DNA of 47,741 bases from contig JACQUC010000247.1 of assembly GCA_016210495.1 (NCBI GenBank), positions 1-47,741 of the forward strand, in the 5' to 3' direction. A program made the position numbers and the translations under genes. Source of the DNA: Chloroflexota bacterium. Its GTDB lineage: Bacteria; Chloroflexota; FW602-bin22; JACPRP01. Positions 8,265-16,610 of this stretch are shown piece by piece; the first letter of the stretch is position 1, and each line of letters starts with the position of its first letter. The notes below the pieces were generated by a model. That model saw only the letters and a program-made list of their open reading frames with translations. It was not told where the DNA came from and did no database searches.

Positions 8265-8767
8265 CGTGTTACCCCCACAGCATAGATGCTCCCCTGCTCC
8301 GCTTGCAGCGCTATTCTCGGCAACGGCCTGGGCGGCGGGCCGGCGACGACTAGCCCGGTCTCGGCGTCGAAAATGCCCTCGTGGCAGGGACAGACCAGGC
8401 GTCCCCTGGCCGCGTTCCAGAAGACCGGGCAGGCCAGGTGCGTGCAGGTCTGGCTGAAGGCGCGGAAGCGTCCGTCCGGCAGGTGCACAAGGATGGCCGG
8501 GTCGTCCGCCGTAGGGTACACGAAATTGAGCGCCTTGCCAGCGGGCAACGCTGCGGCCTCGGCCACCCGGGTCCTCGGGTACGCCGTCGGCCCGTTCAGC
8601 AGCGCCGCGCCCGCCACTCCGGCCGTGCCGACGAACAGGCCGAAAGAGGTGAGCACGAGAAGTCGCAGATAGTCCCGCCTCGTCACCAGCGCGTCGAGAG
8701 TGCGCTGGTACGGGAAATTCATCGTATGGTAAGGGAATGGTCGCTCGGACGCCGTGCTTTTGGCCAT
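8261..8767 (-). CDS. Membrane-anchored Rieske [2Fe-2S] protein
   Basis: A 168-residue protein with an N-terminal anchor (TRRDYLRLLVLTSFGLFVGT) and a C-terminal Rieske domain. The two cluster-binding boxes are CTHLAC and CPCHEG, about 20 residues apart, each giving one Cys and one His ligand. The layout matches QcrA/ArsF-type Rieske subunits rather than soluble NirD. The TRRDYLRLL sequence before the hydrophobic stretch resembles a degenerate twin-arginine anchor (one Arg pair, no clear following FLK). It lies 2 bases from the stop of the ferredoxin gene, in one operon with the molybdenum enzyme. It is probably an electron carrier between the cytochrome b and the iron-sulfur subunit. Confidence 0.85.
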   Translation of the reverse strand: MAKSTASERPFPYHTMNFPYQRTLDALVTRRDYLRLLVLTSFGLFVGTAGVAGAALLNGPTAYPRTRVAEAAALPAGKALNFVYPTADDPAILVHLPDGRFRAFSQTCTHLACPVFWNAARGRLVCPCHEGIFDAETGLVVAGPPPRPLPRIALQAEQGSIYAVGVTR

Positions 8768-8769
8768 CG

Positions 8770-9381
8770 CTATCCCTCTCTCTTCTCAATTCTTTCGACG
8801 GCCTCTTCGTAATCTGGCAGCCGCTCCACCGATAACAGCTCCAGCACAGGCGGTGCTACGACGTAAACCCTCGTCCGCACAGTTTGACGACCAAACTGAT
8901 GGACGTTCACCGGTTTCCCGCGCTGTCTGGCCGCTAGCTCCTCGTGGGTTCCGTAGAATATCGCGCCGCTAGGGCAGACGGTCGCACACATCGGCTTCTT
9001 CCCCTCCACCACGCGGTCGTAACACATGTTACACTTGTACTGCTGCCGCTCCACGGGGTCGAGCTTCGGCACGCCGAATGGACAGGCGTGGAGGCAGTTC
9101 TCGCAGGCGATGCACCGCTCCTTGTTGGCCTCCTGCACAACACCGTCCGAAGTGATCAAAATGGCCTGCGTCGGGCACACCTGGGCGCACGGGGCAGGCG
9201 GGTCCTGGCAGTGCATGCAGACCGTCGGGAGTGTCGCGGTGGTCTCCCTTCGATCCAGGAAGTCGACGAAGACCATCGCCCTGCCCCGGTGGCTATCACA
9301 CTCTCGGCAAGCCGCCACACACGCCCGACAGCCGATGCAATGCTGTGGACTGAGGAAAAGTGTTCTCTCAGTATCCGTCAC
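8770..9381 (-). CDS. Four-cluster [4Fe-4S] ferredoxin subunit of the molybdoenzyme complex
   Basis: A 203-residue protein of the FdhB/DmsB/NrfC type. Four cysteine groups are visible: CIGCRACVAAC, CMHCQDPPAPCAQVCP, CIACENCLHACP and CNMCYDRVVEGKKPMCATVC, giving four [4Fe-4S] clusters. It has no signal peptide and no C-terminal membrane helix. Such subunits pass electrons between a membrane cytochrome and the catalytic molybdenum subunit, whose gene ends 9 bases upstream. The gene is followed after 2 bases by the Rieske gene. Confidence 0.85.
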   Translation of the reverse strand: MTDTERTLFLSPQHCIGCRACVAACRECDSHRGRAMVFVDFLDRRETTATLPTVCMHCQDPPAPCAQVCPTQAILITSDGVVQEANKERCIACENCLHACPFGVPKLDPVERQQYKCNMCYDRVVEGKKPMCATVCPSGAIFYGTHEELAARQRGKPVNVHQFGRQTVRTRVYVVAPPVLELLSVERLPDYEEAVERIEKREG

Positions 9382-9390
9382 GTTGTCCCC

Positions 9391-11559
9391 TCAAGCCTTT
9401 TCCAGCGCGGCGGCGCAGGTCTTGTACTCCGGAATCTTGGACACCGGGTCCAGCGCCGCGATCGTCAGTAGGTTTGCCGCTCCCGGGGCACCCCAATGAT
9501 ACGGGACAAACAAGGTGTCGGGTCGAATCGTGTTCACCACCAGCGCCCGCAGAATCACCTCGCCCCGCCGCGTCTTGACCCTCACCTTGTCTGCACCTTC
9601 GATGCCATAGCGAGCTGCCGTCGCCTGATGCACCTCGACCCACGGCTCCGGAGCCTCTTCCCACAGAAAACCCAGGCGCCGTGTCTGGTTGCCCGAAAGA
9701 TAATGATAGACCACTCTGCCCGTCGTGAGATACATCGGATACGCCTCGTCGGGCACCTCTGCGGGCGGGCGATACTCGACTGCGTGAAAGACGGCGCGTC
9801 CATCGGGATGGTTGAACCGCTCTTCGAAGAGCCGGGGCGTGCCAGGATGCTCCAGCGAAGGACAGGGCCAGAAAACGCCCTTCTGCGCTTCGATCTTCTC
9901 ATACGTTATGCCGTAGTAGTCCGCCCGCGGGCTTCCTTTCGAGGCCAATCTCAGCTCGTCGAAGATATCTCCGGGGGAGCCATAACTGAAATACTGGCCC
10001 CGACCCAATCTCCGCGCCAGATCGCACAGGATTCTCCAGTCCGCTCTGGCGTCCCCCGGCGGATCGACGGCCTTGTTGATCCTGTTTACCCTACCCTCCA
10101 TATTCGTCGTCGTGCCCTCGTCTTCGGCCCAGGCCGAGCCGGCGAGCACTACATCTGCAAACCGCGACGCCGTTTCCGAAAGAAAGAAGTCGATACAGGC
10201 GTAAAATTCCAGCTTGGCCAGAGCCCGCGCCGTCCAGTTCAGGTCCGGCATCGACACCATCGAGTTGTTGCAGATCCCCAGCAGACCCCGAATCTGCCCC
10301 TCGTCGATTAGGCGCTGCATCTCCACCGCGGAAGCTCCCGCCCGAGGCAGCTCTTCTTCCGCTACCCCCCAGACGCCGGCCACCTGCCGCCGGGCCTCCG
10401 GATCGTCGATGCTCCGTTGCCCCGGAAGCTGGTCAGCTTTCTGGCCGTGCTCCCTCCCACCCTGGCCGTTGCCCTGCCCGGTAAGCGTGCCGTAGCCCGA
10501 TCCAGGCTTGCCGATGCGGCCCGTCGCGAGCACGATGTTGATCGCCGCCAGGCAATTGTCCACACCCGTCGTATGGTGCTCGATCCCTCGCGCGTGGAAC
10601 AGCATCGACTTGGAAGCCCTACCCCACATCCTCGCGGCGTCCACAACCAGACTTGCTGGCACGTCGCACTCTCGCCCCACCCGATCCGGAGGGTACTTTT
10701 CGACAACCGCCCTTACATCTTCGAAGCCCCTGGTACGGGTCGCAACGAAGTCGCGATCGACAAACCCTTCCTTGACCAACACGTGTAGTATGCCGTTCAG
10801 CAGAGACAGATCTGTGCCCGGTCGCAGTTGGAGGAAGATATCCGCCGTTCGCGCGAGCGGCGTTTCACGCGGGTCGACCACGATCATCTTGGCCCCCAGA
10901 TCACGGGCTCGCCACGGGTAGTGGATCATCACCGGAAACGTCTCGGCGACGTTACTCCCCACGATCATCAGGCACTCCGTAAGCGGGATGTCGGCATACG
11001 GGTTGGCCATTCTGTCGATGTTGAAAGCCTTCAGATTCGCGCCGGCCGCCGAGGTCATGCACAGCCGCCCGTTGTAGTCACAGTGACGTGTCCCGAGCGC
11101 CACGCGAGCGAACTTCCCGACCAGATACGTTTTCTCCGTCGTGATCGACGACCCTCCGTAGACGGCCGCGGCGTCCTTGCCGTACTTCGTCTGAATCTCC
11201 TTCAATTTCGACGCCACCAGGTCCAGCGCCTCGTCCCACGAAGCGGGCACCAGCCTTCCGTTGCTTCGAATCAGCGGTCGAAGTATGCGGTCCGGATGGT
11301 TCACCTGCTGATACGCCACGACCCCTTTGGGGCAAAGACGACCCTCGTTTATCGGGTGGTCCTCCCGCGGCTCCACGCCGATGACCCTACCTCTGGCCAC
11401 CTCGAGGTACATCGCGCACCCCACGCCGCAGAAGGGGCAGTGCGTTGGCACCAGGCGCTCCACGGCCGCCCCTGTCGTCCACTTCCCCACCGTCGGTCCC
11501 TGCTCCAGGAAGTCGTACGCTTTTTCTTGCGGCGCAAATATGTACTTGTCAACCGACAT
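9391..11559 (-). CDS. Molybdopterin oxidoreductase, NasA/NarB-like (probable nitrate reductase catalytic subunit)
   Basis: A 722-residue bis-MGD enzyme without a twin-arginine signal. The N-terminal [4Fe-4S] site is C41, C44, C48 and C76 (CPFCGVGC ... LCPKG). The probable Mo ligand is C167 in GRLCMTSAAGA. In formate dehydrogenases the ligand (U or C) is followed by His, whereas assimilatory nitrate reductases have RLCMSSAV, so nitrate reductase is favoured over formate dehydrogenase. Further MGD-binding landmarks are VGSNVAETFPV, IVVDPRETPLA and LTGQGNGQGG. The C-terminal dinucleotide-binding domain (about 600-722) has YLTTGRVVYHYLSGNQTRR. The start is the ATG at 11559 after GGGAG. It is in an operon with a NarI-like cytochrome, two iron-sulfur proteins and a NarK-type porter. 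Formate or another substrate cannot be excluded from sequence alone. Confidence 0.85.
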   Translation of the reverse strand: MSVDKYIFAPQEKAYDFLEQGPTVGKWTTGAAVERLVPTHCPFCGVGCAMYLEVARGRVIGVEPREDHPINEGRLCPKGVVAYQQVNHPDRILRPLIRSNGRLVPASWDEALDLVASKLKEIQTKYGKDAAAVYGGSSITTEKTYLVGKFARVALGTRHCDYNGRLCMTSAAGANLKAFNIDRMANPYADIPLTECLMIVGSNVAETFPVMIHYPWRARDLGAKMIVVDPRETPLARTADIFLQLRPGTDLSLLNGILHVLVKEGFVDRDFVATRTRGFEDVRAVVEKYPPDRVGRECDVPASLVVDAARMWGRASKSMLFHARGIEHHTTGVDNCLAAINIVLATGRIGKPGSGYGTLTGQGNGQGGREHGQKADQLPGQRSIDDPEARRQVAGVWGVAEEELPRAGASAVEMQRLIDEGQIRGLLGICNNSMVSMPDLNWTARALAKLEFYACIDFFLSETASRFADVVLAGSAWAEDEGTTTNMEGRVNRINKAVDPPGDARADWRILCDLARRLGRGQYFSYGSPGDIFDELRLASKGSPRADYYGITYEKIEAQKGVFWPCPSLEHPGTPRLFEERFNHPDGRAVFHAVEYRPPAEVPDEAYPMYLTTGRVVYHYLSGNQTRRLGFLWEEAPEPWVEVHQATAARYGIEGADKVRVKTRRGEVILRALVVNTIRPDTLFVPYHWGAPGAANLLTIAALDPVSKIPEYKTCAAALEKA

Positions 11560-11574
11560 CGCCAGCTCCCACTA

Positions 11575-12609
11575 TCACAAGAACTCCCTCTGCGTGCTCG
11601 CAAAATAGCTGTTCCCCCGCAGAACTCGTTTGCACGTGGGGCAGAAGTCCTGCAGCCAAGCTCCATCGGCCGCGATGCCGTAATCCTGGTCCAGCGCCCG
11701 CAAGGTGTCCTTAAGATCGGCCACAAACTGCCGGGAAGCGTACTGGCGCCCGCAGCCAATGCAGGCCTGCGGCGCTTCCGCCATATGAGCCTCCTTGTAC
11801 AGCCTGATGCCGATGCTGGCCGGGCGCTCCAAAACGTGCCAGAACTTGCCAAATGGGATGTACAGAATCGCCGCCACCACTACTATCTGGTGGGCGAGGG
11901 CTAGAAACCAGTAGAAGCTGCCCCGCCACAGCAGTTGGCTGGCCGTCAGCAGCAGCCCGCTGACCGAAATGGTCAGAAGCAGGAAGAGCGGGGCGAAATC
12001 GAAGCCGAACTCCTGCTCCGACATCACCTCGCGGTCCCGCCAGCGCCGCCACATGGCCATCCCCACACCGGCAATCACCATCACTGCCGTGATGTTGAGC
12101 GCGTGCAGCATGAGGAATCCCCAGACGCTTTGAATCGGGAACACTATGGTCGGGAATCCGAAGACATATAGCTGGTAGTCGGCCGCGCCGACCAGACGAA
12201 AGTGTAGCCAGCCGAACACCAGCGGGAAAGTGATCATACTGGCCAGCACGACGCCCCAGAAAAGGTTGAAATGCATCACCCAGCGGTACGCGCTGCGCGG
12301 CCAGATGAATTCCTGCGTCACCAGGTCGCTGATGATCGCCCGCGGAATGAGCAGGCCGTAACGTCGGAAGTTACGCCACGAGGCGAATAGCTGCCAGCCG
12401 CGCACCCAGTACAATCTCGTCGGCGGACGCCGGAGCCACTGTACGAAGCGATAGGTGATGCCGAGCACGGCGAAGACCGTGGCCACGGCGTAGCCGACGA
12501 GGGCCGCGTCGAAGAATCTGAGAAAGCTAGACCCCAGGACGATGAGAACCGCTAGACTAGCGGTAACCAGGAAGGCGATGGAGGCAGCGACCTGATCCAA
12601 TTTCGGCAC
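11575..12609 (-). CDS. NarI/HdrE-like membrane cytochrome b with C-terminal double CxxC domain
   Basis: A 344-residue protein. Roughly six hydrophobic segments with His residues (MHFNLFWG, MLHALNITAV, LAHQIVVV, FGKFWHVLER) suggest haem b binding as in the gamma subunit of respiratory nitrate reductase or HdrE. The last 75 residues leave the membrane and carry CIGCGR and CPTCKR about 40 residues apart, which could bind zinc or an iron-sulfur cluster; this extension is not part of standard NarI. It starts with GTG (12609) behind GGAGAG and is the first gene of the operon, about 100 bases after a promoter. It probably takes electrons from quinol. Confidence 0.75.
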   Translation of the reverse strand: MPKLDQVAASIAFLVTASLAVLIVLGSSFLRFFDAALVGYAVATVFAVLGITYRFVQWLRRPPTRLYWVRGWQLFASWRNFRRYGLLIPRAIISDLVTQEFIWPRSAYRWVMHFNLFWGVVLASMITFPLVFGWLHFRLVGAADYQLYVFGFPTIVFPIQSVWGFLMLHALNITAVMVIAGVGMAMWRRWRDREVMSEQEFGFDFAPLFLLLTISVSGLLLTASQLLWRGSFYWFLALAHQIVVVAAILYIPFGKFWHVLERPASIGIRLYKEAHMAEAPQACIGCGRQYASRQFVADLKDTLRALDQDYGIAADGAWLQDFCPTCKRVLRGNSYFASTQREFL

Positions 12610-12714
12610 AGTTCAACTCTCCACGGCGCGGCGAAGCGTCGAGACTAGCCATCTCCCCACCTGCCTGCCACAGGTCGTGCTTGCCGCCTCTCCCCGCGCA
12701 AAGCACCTGTCTAT

Positions 12715-12743
12715 ATTCTAGCAACCCGACCGCGTTCTGTAAA
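12715..12743 (-). promoter_or_regulatory. Sigma70-type promoter of the nitrate-reductase-like operon
   Basis: On the minus strand TTTACA (12738-12743) and TAGAAT (12715-12720) are separated by exactly 17 bases, each with 5 of 6 consensus matches. It begins only 7 bases after the thiolase stop, so the redox operon can be transcribed independently. The untranslated leader would be about 100 bases. Confidence 0.65.
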
Positions 12744-12750
12744 TAGCTCC

Positions 12751-13953
12751 CTACCGCACCCTCTCCACTATCGTCGCCACGCCCTGTCCCACGCCCACGC
12801 ACATCGTCGCCAGCCCGTAACTCGCCTCCCGTCGGGCCATCTCGTGCACCAGCGTCGTCACAATCCTGGCCCCGGTGCAGCCGAGGGGATGCCCGAGGGC
12901 TATGGCGCCTCCGTTTGGATTGACCTTCGATATCTCCATCCCCAGCTCCCTGATACAGGCCAGAGACTGCGAAGCGAACGCCTCGTTTAGCTCGATGACC
13001 CCTATCTCGCCAAGCGATAGCCCTGCCCTCTGCAATGCCTTTCGCGTCGCCGGAATCGGTCCCATGCCCATGTACGACGGGTGCACCCCGGCCACGGCCG
13101 TGGCGATGACTCTGGCCATAGGCTTAAGCCCCAGCTCTGCGGCCTTCTGTCCCGACATCATTAGCACTGCGGCCGCGCCGTCGTTTATCCCCGACGAGTT
13201 GCCGGCCGTCACCGTCCCATCGCGCTTGAAAGCCGGGCGCAGCGCCCGCAGCCCCTCCAGCGTGGTCTCTGGCCTGGGATGCTCGTCCACGGCGAAGAGC
13301 TTGGGCTCACCTTTTCTCTGCGGGATTGGCACCGGCACCATCTCGGCGTCAAACCGGCCCTCTCTCATCGCGGCCGCCGTCTTCTGCTGGCTGAGCAGGG
13401 CGAACTCGTCCTGCTCCTCACGTGAGACCCCGTGTTTTTCGGCCACCAACTCCGCCGTCTCCCCCATCCCCAGCGGCGGATACTTGTCGACCATCTTCGG
13501 GTTCGTCATCCTCCAGCCGATCGTCGTATCGTACATCGTGATTTCACCACGGGGATACTCGACCTCTGGCTTCTGCATCACGAAAGGCGAGCGCGTCATG
13601 CTCTCCACGCCGCCCGCGATGATGATGTCGCCATTACCGGTTTGGATAGCCTGCGCGGCGCCGTTGACGGCCTGCAGCGATGATGCGCACAGGCGGTTCA
13701 AAGTAACCCCAGGAACGGTCACAGGAAGGCCCGCCAGCAGCACAGCCATGCGGGCCACGTTGCGGTTGTCCTCGCCCGCCTGGTTTGTGCAGCCGAGCAT
13801 CACGTCCTCGATGTCCTCGTGATTCACCGGCGTGCGCTCCAACAGCTTGGTTATGATAAAAGCCGCCAGATCGTCCGGCCGAACGCTCTTCAGCGCCCCA
13901 CCGTACCGGCCAATTGGCGTGCGAACCGCGTCGACGATTACAGCCTCTCTCAT
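12751..13953 (-). CDS. Acetyl-CoA acyltransferase (thiolase)
   Basis: A 400-residue thiolase of normal length. The acyl-accepting Cys is C89 in NRLCASSLQAV, the His is H355 in GGAIALGHPLGCTG, and the second Cys is C385 in MCVGVGQG. VDAVRTPIGRYGG at the N-terminus and INDGAAAVLMMS in the middle are family landmarks. It catalyses thiolysis of 3-ketoacyl-CoA or the reverse Claisen condensation; the long loop sequence is more like degradative 3-ketoacyl-CoA or 3-oxoadipyl-CoA thiolases, but the substrate is not certain. The ATG follows a GGAGGG site. It stands alone, divergent from prfA, and is cut off from the redox operon by the promoter just after its stop. Confidence 0.9.
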   Translation of the reverse strand: MREAVIVDAVRTPIGRYGGALKSVRPDDLAAFIITKLLERTPVNHEDIEDVMLGCTNQAGEDNRNVARMAVLLAGLPVTVPGVTLNRLCASSLQAVNGAAQAIQTGNGDIIIAGGVESMTRSPFVMQKPEVEYPRGEITMYDTTIGWRMTNPKMVDKYPPLGMGETAELVAEKHGVSREEQDEFALLSQQKTAAAMREGRFDAEMVPVPIPQRKGEPKLFAVDEHPRPETTLEGLRALRPAFKRDGTVTAGNSSGINDGAAAVLMMSGQKAAELGLKPMARVIATAVAGVHPSYMGMGPIPATRKALQRAGLSLGEIGVIELNEAFASQSLACIRELGMEISKVNPNGGAIALGHPLGCTGARIVTTLVHEMARREASYGLATMCVGVGQGVATIVERVR

Positions 13954-13996
13954 TACTACCCTCCATTCAACACTAGCCCCTTAACGAGCCGCCGCC

Positions 13997-14005
13997 ATTA
14001 TAACA
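13997..14005 (-). promoter_or_regulatory. Extended -10 promoter element for the thiolase gene
   Basis: The minus strand reads TGTTATAAT, a perfect -10 hexamer with the upstream TG of extended -10 promoters. No good -35 box is seen at the expected distance, as is common for extended -10 promoters. It is 44 bases before the thiolase ATG. Confidence 0.5.
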
Positions 14006-14116
14006 TACCCGCCCCTCAACATCCCACCGGCCTAATCGCCACTCGCCTCCCAAACCTGAGCCGCAATTTTCCGAATATCCGCCACCCCTCCGTCTCTCCG
14101 CGGTCGCGCCTCCACG

Positions 14117-14146
14117 TGGAAACCCCCCACCGACTTATGCTATAAT
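14117..14146 (+). promoter_or_regulatory. Promoter of prfA
   Basis: TGGAAA (14117-14122), an 18-base spacer and a perfect TATAAT (14141-14146) preceded by TGC, again an extended -10. Transcription would start near 14153, about 60 bases before the prfA ATG. It faces away from the thiolase promoter. Confidence 0.6.
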
Positions 14147-14214
14147 TCCCTTTGAAAGGCAGCCCGTTATCGACGAGAGAGGGGCTTCTTTCCGTATAGA
14201 GGGGTGACACGGTC

Positions 14215-15294
14215 ATGATTGACCATATCGAGAAGATTGCCACAGTTGAAGAAAGGTACGACGAGCTGACCGAGCTTCTGGCGCGTCCGGAAGTTTCCTC
14301 CGACCCGGCGCTTGTGCAGAAATACGCCAAGGAGCAAGCGGGATTGGAGGAATTGGTGAACCGGTACCGCGCGTACAAGTCCGGGCTGAAAAGCATCGAG
14401 GACACACGCGAGATGCTCGACGACGGCCTCGACGATGAGCTGGCTGACCTCGCCAAAGAAGAGCTTGAAGCGCTCAAGAACCGGCAGGCCCGGCTGCTCG
14501 AAGAGATAAGGGCTCTCCTGCTGCCCAAGGATGCCAACGACGAGAAAGACGTGATCGTCGAGATCCGCGCCGGAGCGGGAGGAGGGGAGGCGGCCCTCTT
14601 TGCCGCCGACCTTTACCGTATGTACACTCGCTATGCCGAGCGGCACGGCTGGTCTGCCGACCTCCTCAACTCCAATGAAACGGGTATCGGCGGGTTCAAG
14701 GAGATCATCTTCGAGATAAGAGGCCACGGCGCGTATTCCCGACTCAAGTTCGAGAGCGGTGTGCACCGCGTGCAGCGTGTCCCTGTCACCGAGGCAGGAG
14801 GTCGCATCCACACCTCTACCGCCACGGTCGCCGTCTTGCCAGAGGCCGAGGAGGTAGACATCCGCATCAGCCCGGACGAGCTCAAGATCGACACCTTTTG
14901 CTCGGGTGGCGCCGGAGGCCAGAACGTCAATAAGGTCTCGACGGCCGTTCGCATCACGCACCTGCCTACCGGCATGGTCGTAACCTGCCAGGATGAGCGA
15001 TCGCAGCTCAAGAACAAGATGAAGGCCATGGCGGTTCTGCGCGCCAGACTCTATGACATCGAGCAGCGTAAGATCGTCGAGCAGGTTGACCAGGCGCGGC
15101 GCGCCCAGGTGGGCACCGGCGATCGCAGCGAGAAGATTCGCACCTACAATTTCCCCCAGGACCGCGTCACCGATCATCGCATCGGCATCACCGTTCACCG
15201 CATGCCAAGTATTCTAGACGGCGATATCGACGAGCTGATCGACGCCTTGATCACCGCCCACCAGGCCAAGCTCTATGTCGCCCAGTTGTCTTGA
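14215..15294 (+). CDS. prfA: Peptide chain release factor 1
   Basis: A 359-residue class I release factor, of usual RF1 length. The catalytic GGQ loop is present ([20 protein letters not shown], around residues 225-245), as are [20 protein letters not shown] in domain 2 and [20 protein letters not shown]. The C-terminus ([20 protein letters not shown]) is typical of RF1. It recognises UAA and UAG stop codons and releases the nascent chain. The ATG follows an AGAGGGG site. The gene is followed after about 80 bases by prmC, which methylates the Gln of the GGQ motif, a standard pairing. Confidence 0.97.
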   Translation: MIDHIEKIATVEERYDELTELLARPEVSSDPALVQKYAKEQAGLEELVNRYRAYKSGLKSIEDTREMLDDGLDDELADLAKEELEALKNRQARLLEEIRALLLPKDANDEKDVIVEIRAGAGGGEAALFAADLYRMYTRYAERHGWSADLLNSNETGIGGFKEIIFEIRGHGAYSRLKFESGVHRVQRVPVTEAGGRIHTSTATVAVLPEAEEVDIRISPDELKIDTFCSGGAGGQNVNKVSTAVRITHLPTGMVVTCQDERSQLKNKMKAMAVLRARLYDIEQRKIVEQVDQARRAQVGTGDRSEKIRTYNFPQDRVTDHRIGITVHRMPSILDGDIDELIDALITAHQAKLYVAQLS

Positions 15295-15330
15295 GCCTCC
15301 AGCGCTCTTGGAACCCCCACAGAAACGTAG

Positions 15331-15352
15331 GGGCGAACGTCTCTGTTCGCCC
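15331..15352. repeat. Short palindromic repeat between prfA and prmC
   Basis: Arms GGGCGAAC and GTTCGCCC with a six-base loop, preceded by GTAG. The GTAGGGGCG opening is shared with the palindromes at 15754-15795 (inside prmC) and 36071 onward, so this looks like one member of a dispersed repeat family. Confidence 0.6.
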
Positions 15353-15375
15353 AAGGGAGGCGGGGGGACGCCCTG

Positions 15376-16290
15376 GTGAAGAAGACCTCGCGCATCTCCC
15401 CCTGGCACGACAAGCAGTCTGGCGGGATTCGGCTGCGCGAGGCCTTGTCCTGGGCCACGGATCTCCTGGCCTCCATTGAAGAGCGAGACGTCGCTCAGTT
15501 GGAGGCCGAGGTGCTCCTCTGCCACCAATTGCGCATCAGCCGGGCCCAGCTGCACGCCCATCTGGACGAGAGCCTCGACCTGGAGATGGCTCGTCGCTAC
15601 GGATTCCTCGTCGAAAGACGCGCCGCGCACGAGCCCGTCGCCTACATCGTCGGCCACAAAGAGTTCTTCGGCCTCGACTTCGTCGTCGACAGACGCGTCC
15701 TGATCCCACGGCCAGAAACAGAGTTGCTGGTGGAAACCGTCCTCTCTGGCCTGGGCCAGGGTAGGGGCGTGATTAATCACGCCCCCACCCTGGCCGACGT
15801 CGGCACCGGCTCCGGTGCCATCGCCATTAGTCTAGCCGTGCGTCTACCCCAGGCCAGGATCTTTGCCGCAGACGCCTCAACCGATGCCCTGGAGGTGGCG
15901 GCCATCAATTGCACGCGCCACGGCGTACAGGACAGAGTAACCCTTCTACAAGGCGACCTCCTGGAGCCCGTACCGTCTCTCGTCGACGTGATCGTCGCCA
16001 ACCTTCCGTACATCCCCAGCGACCAGCTCGCCATCCTGCCGCCCGACATCCGCGACTACGAGCCCCTCTCCGCCCTAGACGGTGGCGCCGATGGTCTCGA
16101 CCGATATCGGCGACTCTTCCAGCAGTCTCCTGACTACCTCCACAGACCCGGGCTGCTGGTAGCCGAATTCGGCATTGGTCAGGGGCCTGCCATTCGCCAT
16201 CTTGCCGCGGGCGCTTTCCCCGCCGCCACCATCCAGTTGCTCCCCGACCTCGCCGGCATCGACCGCGTAGTCTTGGTATCCACCGCCTGA
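15376..16290 (+). CDS. prmC: Peptide chain release factor N5-glutamine methyltransferase
   Basis: A 304-residue SAM-dependent methyltransferase of the HemK/PrmC family. The N-terminal helical domain (to about residue 110) is followed by VAYIVGHKEFFGLDFVVDRR, VLIPRPETELLVE and the SAM-binding loop DVGTGSGAIAISLA. The catalytic motif is NLPY (N209) where PrmC usually has NPPY; the Asn that contacts the substrate Gln is kept. Its substrate is the GGQ glutamine of release factors, consistent with prfA just upstream. Between VLSGL and DVGTGSG there is an insertion encoded by a 42-bp palindrome (GQGRGVINHAPTLA). The start is a GTG at 15376 behind a purine-rich stretch. Confidence 0.92.
   Translation: MKKTSRISPWHDKQSGGIRLREALSWATDLLASIEERDVAQLEAEVLLCHQLRISRAQLHAHLDESLDLEMARRYGFLVERRAAHEPVAYIVGHKEFFGLDFVVDRRVLIPRPETELLVETVLSGLGQGRGVINHAPTLADVGTGSGAIAISLAVRLPQARIFAADASTDALEVAAINCTRHGVQDRVTLLQGDLLEPVPSLVDVIVANLPYIPSDQLAILPPDIRDYEPLSALDGGADGLDRYRRLFQQSPDYLHRPGLLVAEFGIGQGPAIRHLAAGAFPAATIQLLPDLAGIDRVVLVSTA
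15754..15795. repeat. 42-bp palindromic repeat inside the prmC coding sequence
   Basis: Two 21-base arms, GGCCAGGGTAGGGGCGTGAT onward and its complement, pair perfectly except for one central-arm mismatch, around the core GATTAATC. It is read in frame and encodes GQGRGVINHAPTLA in the linker before the SAM-binding loop. The core GGGGCGTGATTAATCACGCC is like the palindrome at 44198-44217, which is also inside a gene. Confidence 0.85.
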
Positions 16291-16610
16291 TGGGTCGTCA
16301 GGCCGCGCTTTCGGGGACATTATCATGGGGGCAACCGCGCGTGGTCTCTTCCCTGTTCACACTAGACACCTGTCGCCAGAAATGTGGCTTGACACCTGTT
16401 GTGTTTCGCGCTAAACTGCCTGCACATCCAATGTGAAACCTTACGGCGACCGCGGATGCAACTCCGGGAGATCACTTCCGGACCGCCTGACTGTCCAGGC
16501 GGTGGCTATGCCCAGCATAATGATTGGTCTTGCTCTTATGTTTTTGTACAGCCGGTTTCCTCTTTCCGTTAACGGCACCATACGGATCAATCGAAAGGAG
16601 TGTACCAGGC
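16291..16610 (+). other. Intergenic region and structured leader before the first DUF2889-like gene
   Basis: This 320-base stretch has no convincing gene. It contains the promoter at 16389-16417 and, in the predicted leader, a small stem at 16463-16482 (TCCGG/CCGGA) and a stronger one at 16483-16502 (CCGCCTG/CAGGCGG). The words GACACCTGT occur twice (around 16365 and 16391), the second inside the promoter. Confidence 0.4.
16389..16417 (+). promoter_or_regulatory. Promoter of the first DUF2889-like gene
   Basis: A perfect TTGACA (16389-16394), 17 bases, then TAAACT (16412-16417). It would give a leader of about 185 bases before the ATG at 16611. The -35 box is embedded in a GACACCTGT word that also occurs about 25 bases upstream, possibly an operator. 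Confidence 0.55.

Noticed and set aside
9391..11559. Formate dehydrogenase as the identity of the molybdenum enzyme
   Set aside because: The residue after the Mo-ligand Cys is Met (RLCMTS), not the His expected in formate dehydrogenases, and a NarK-type porter is in the operon. It is kept only as an alternative.
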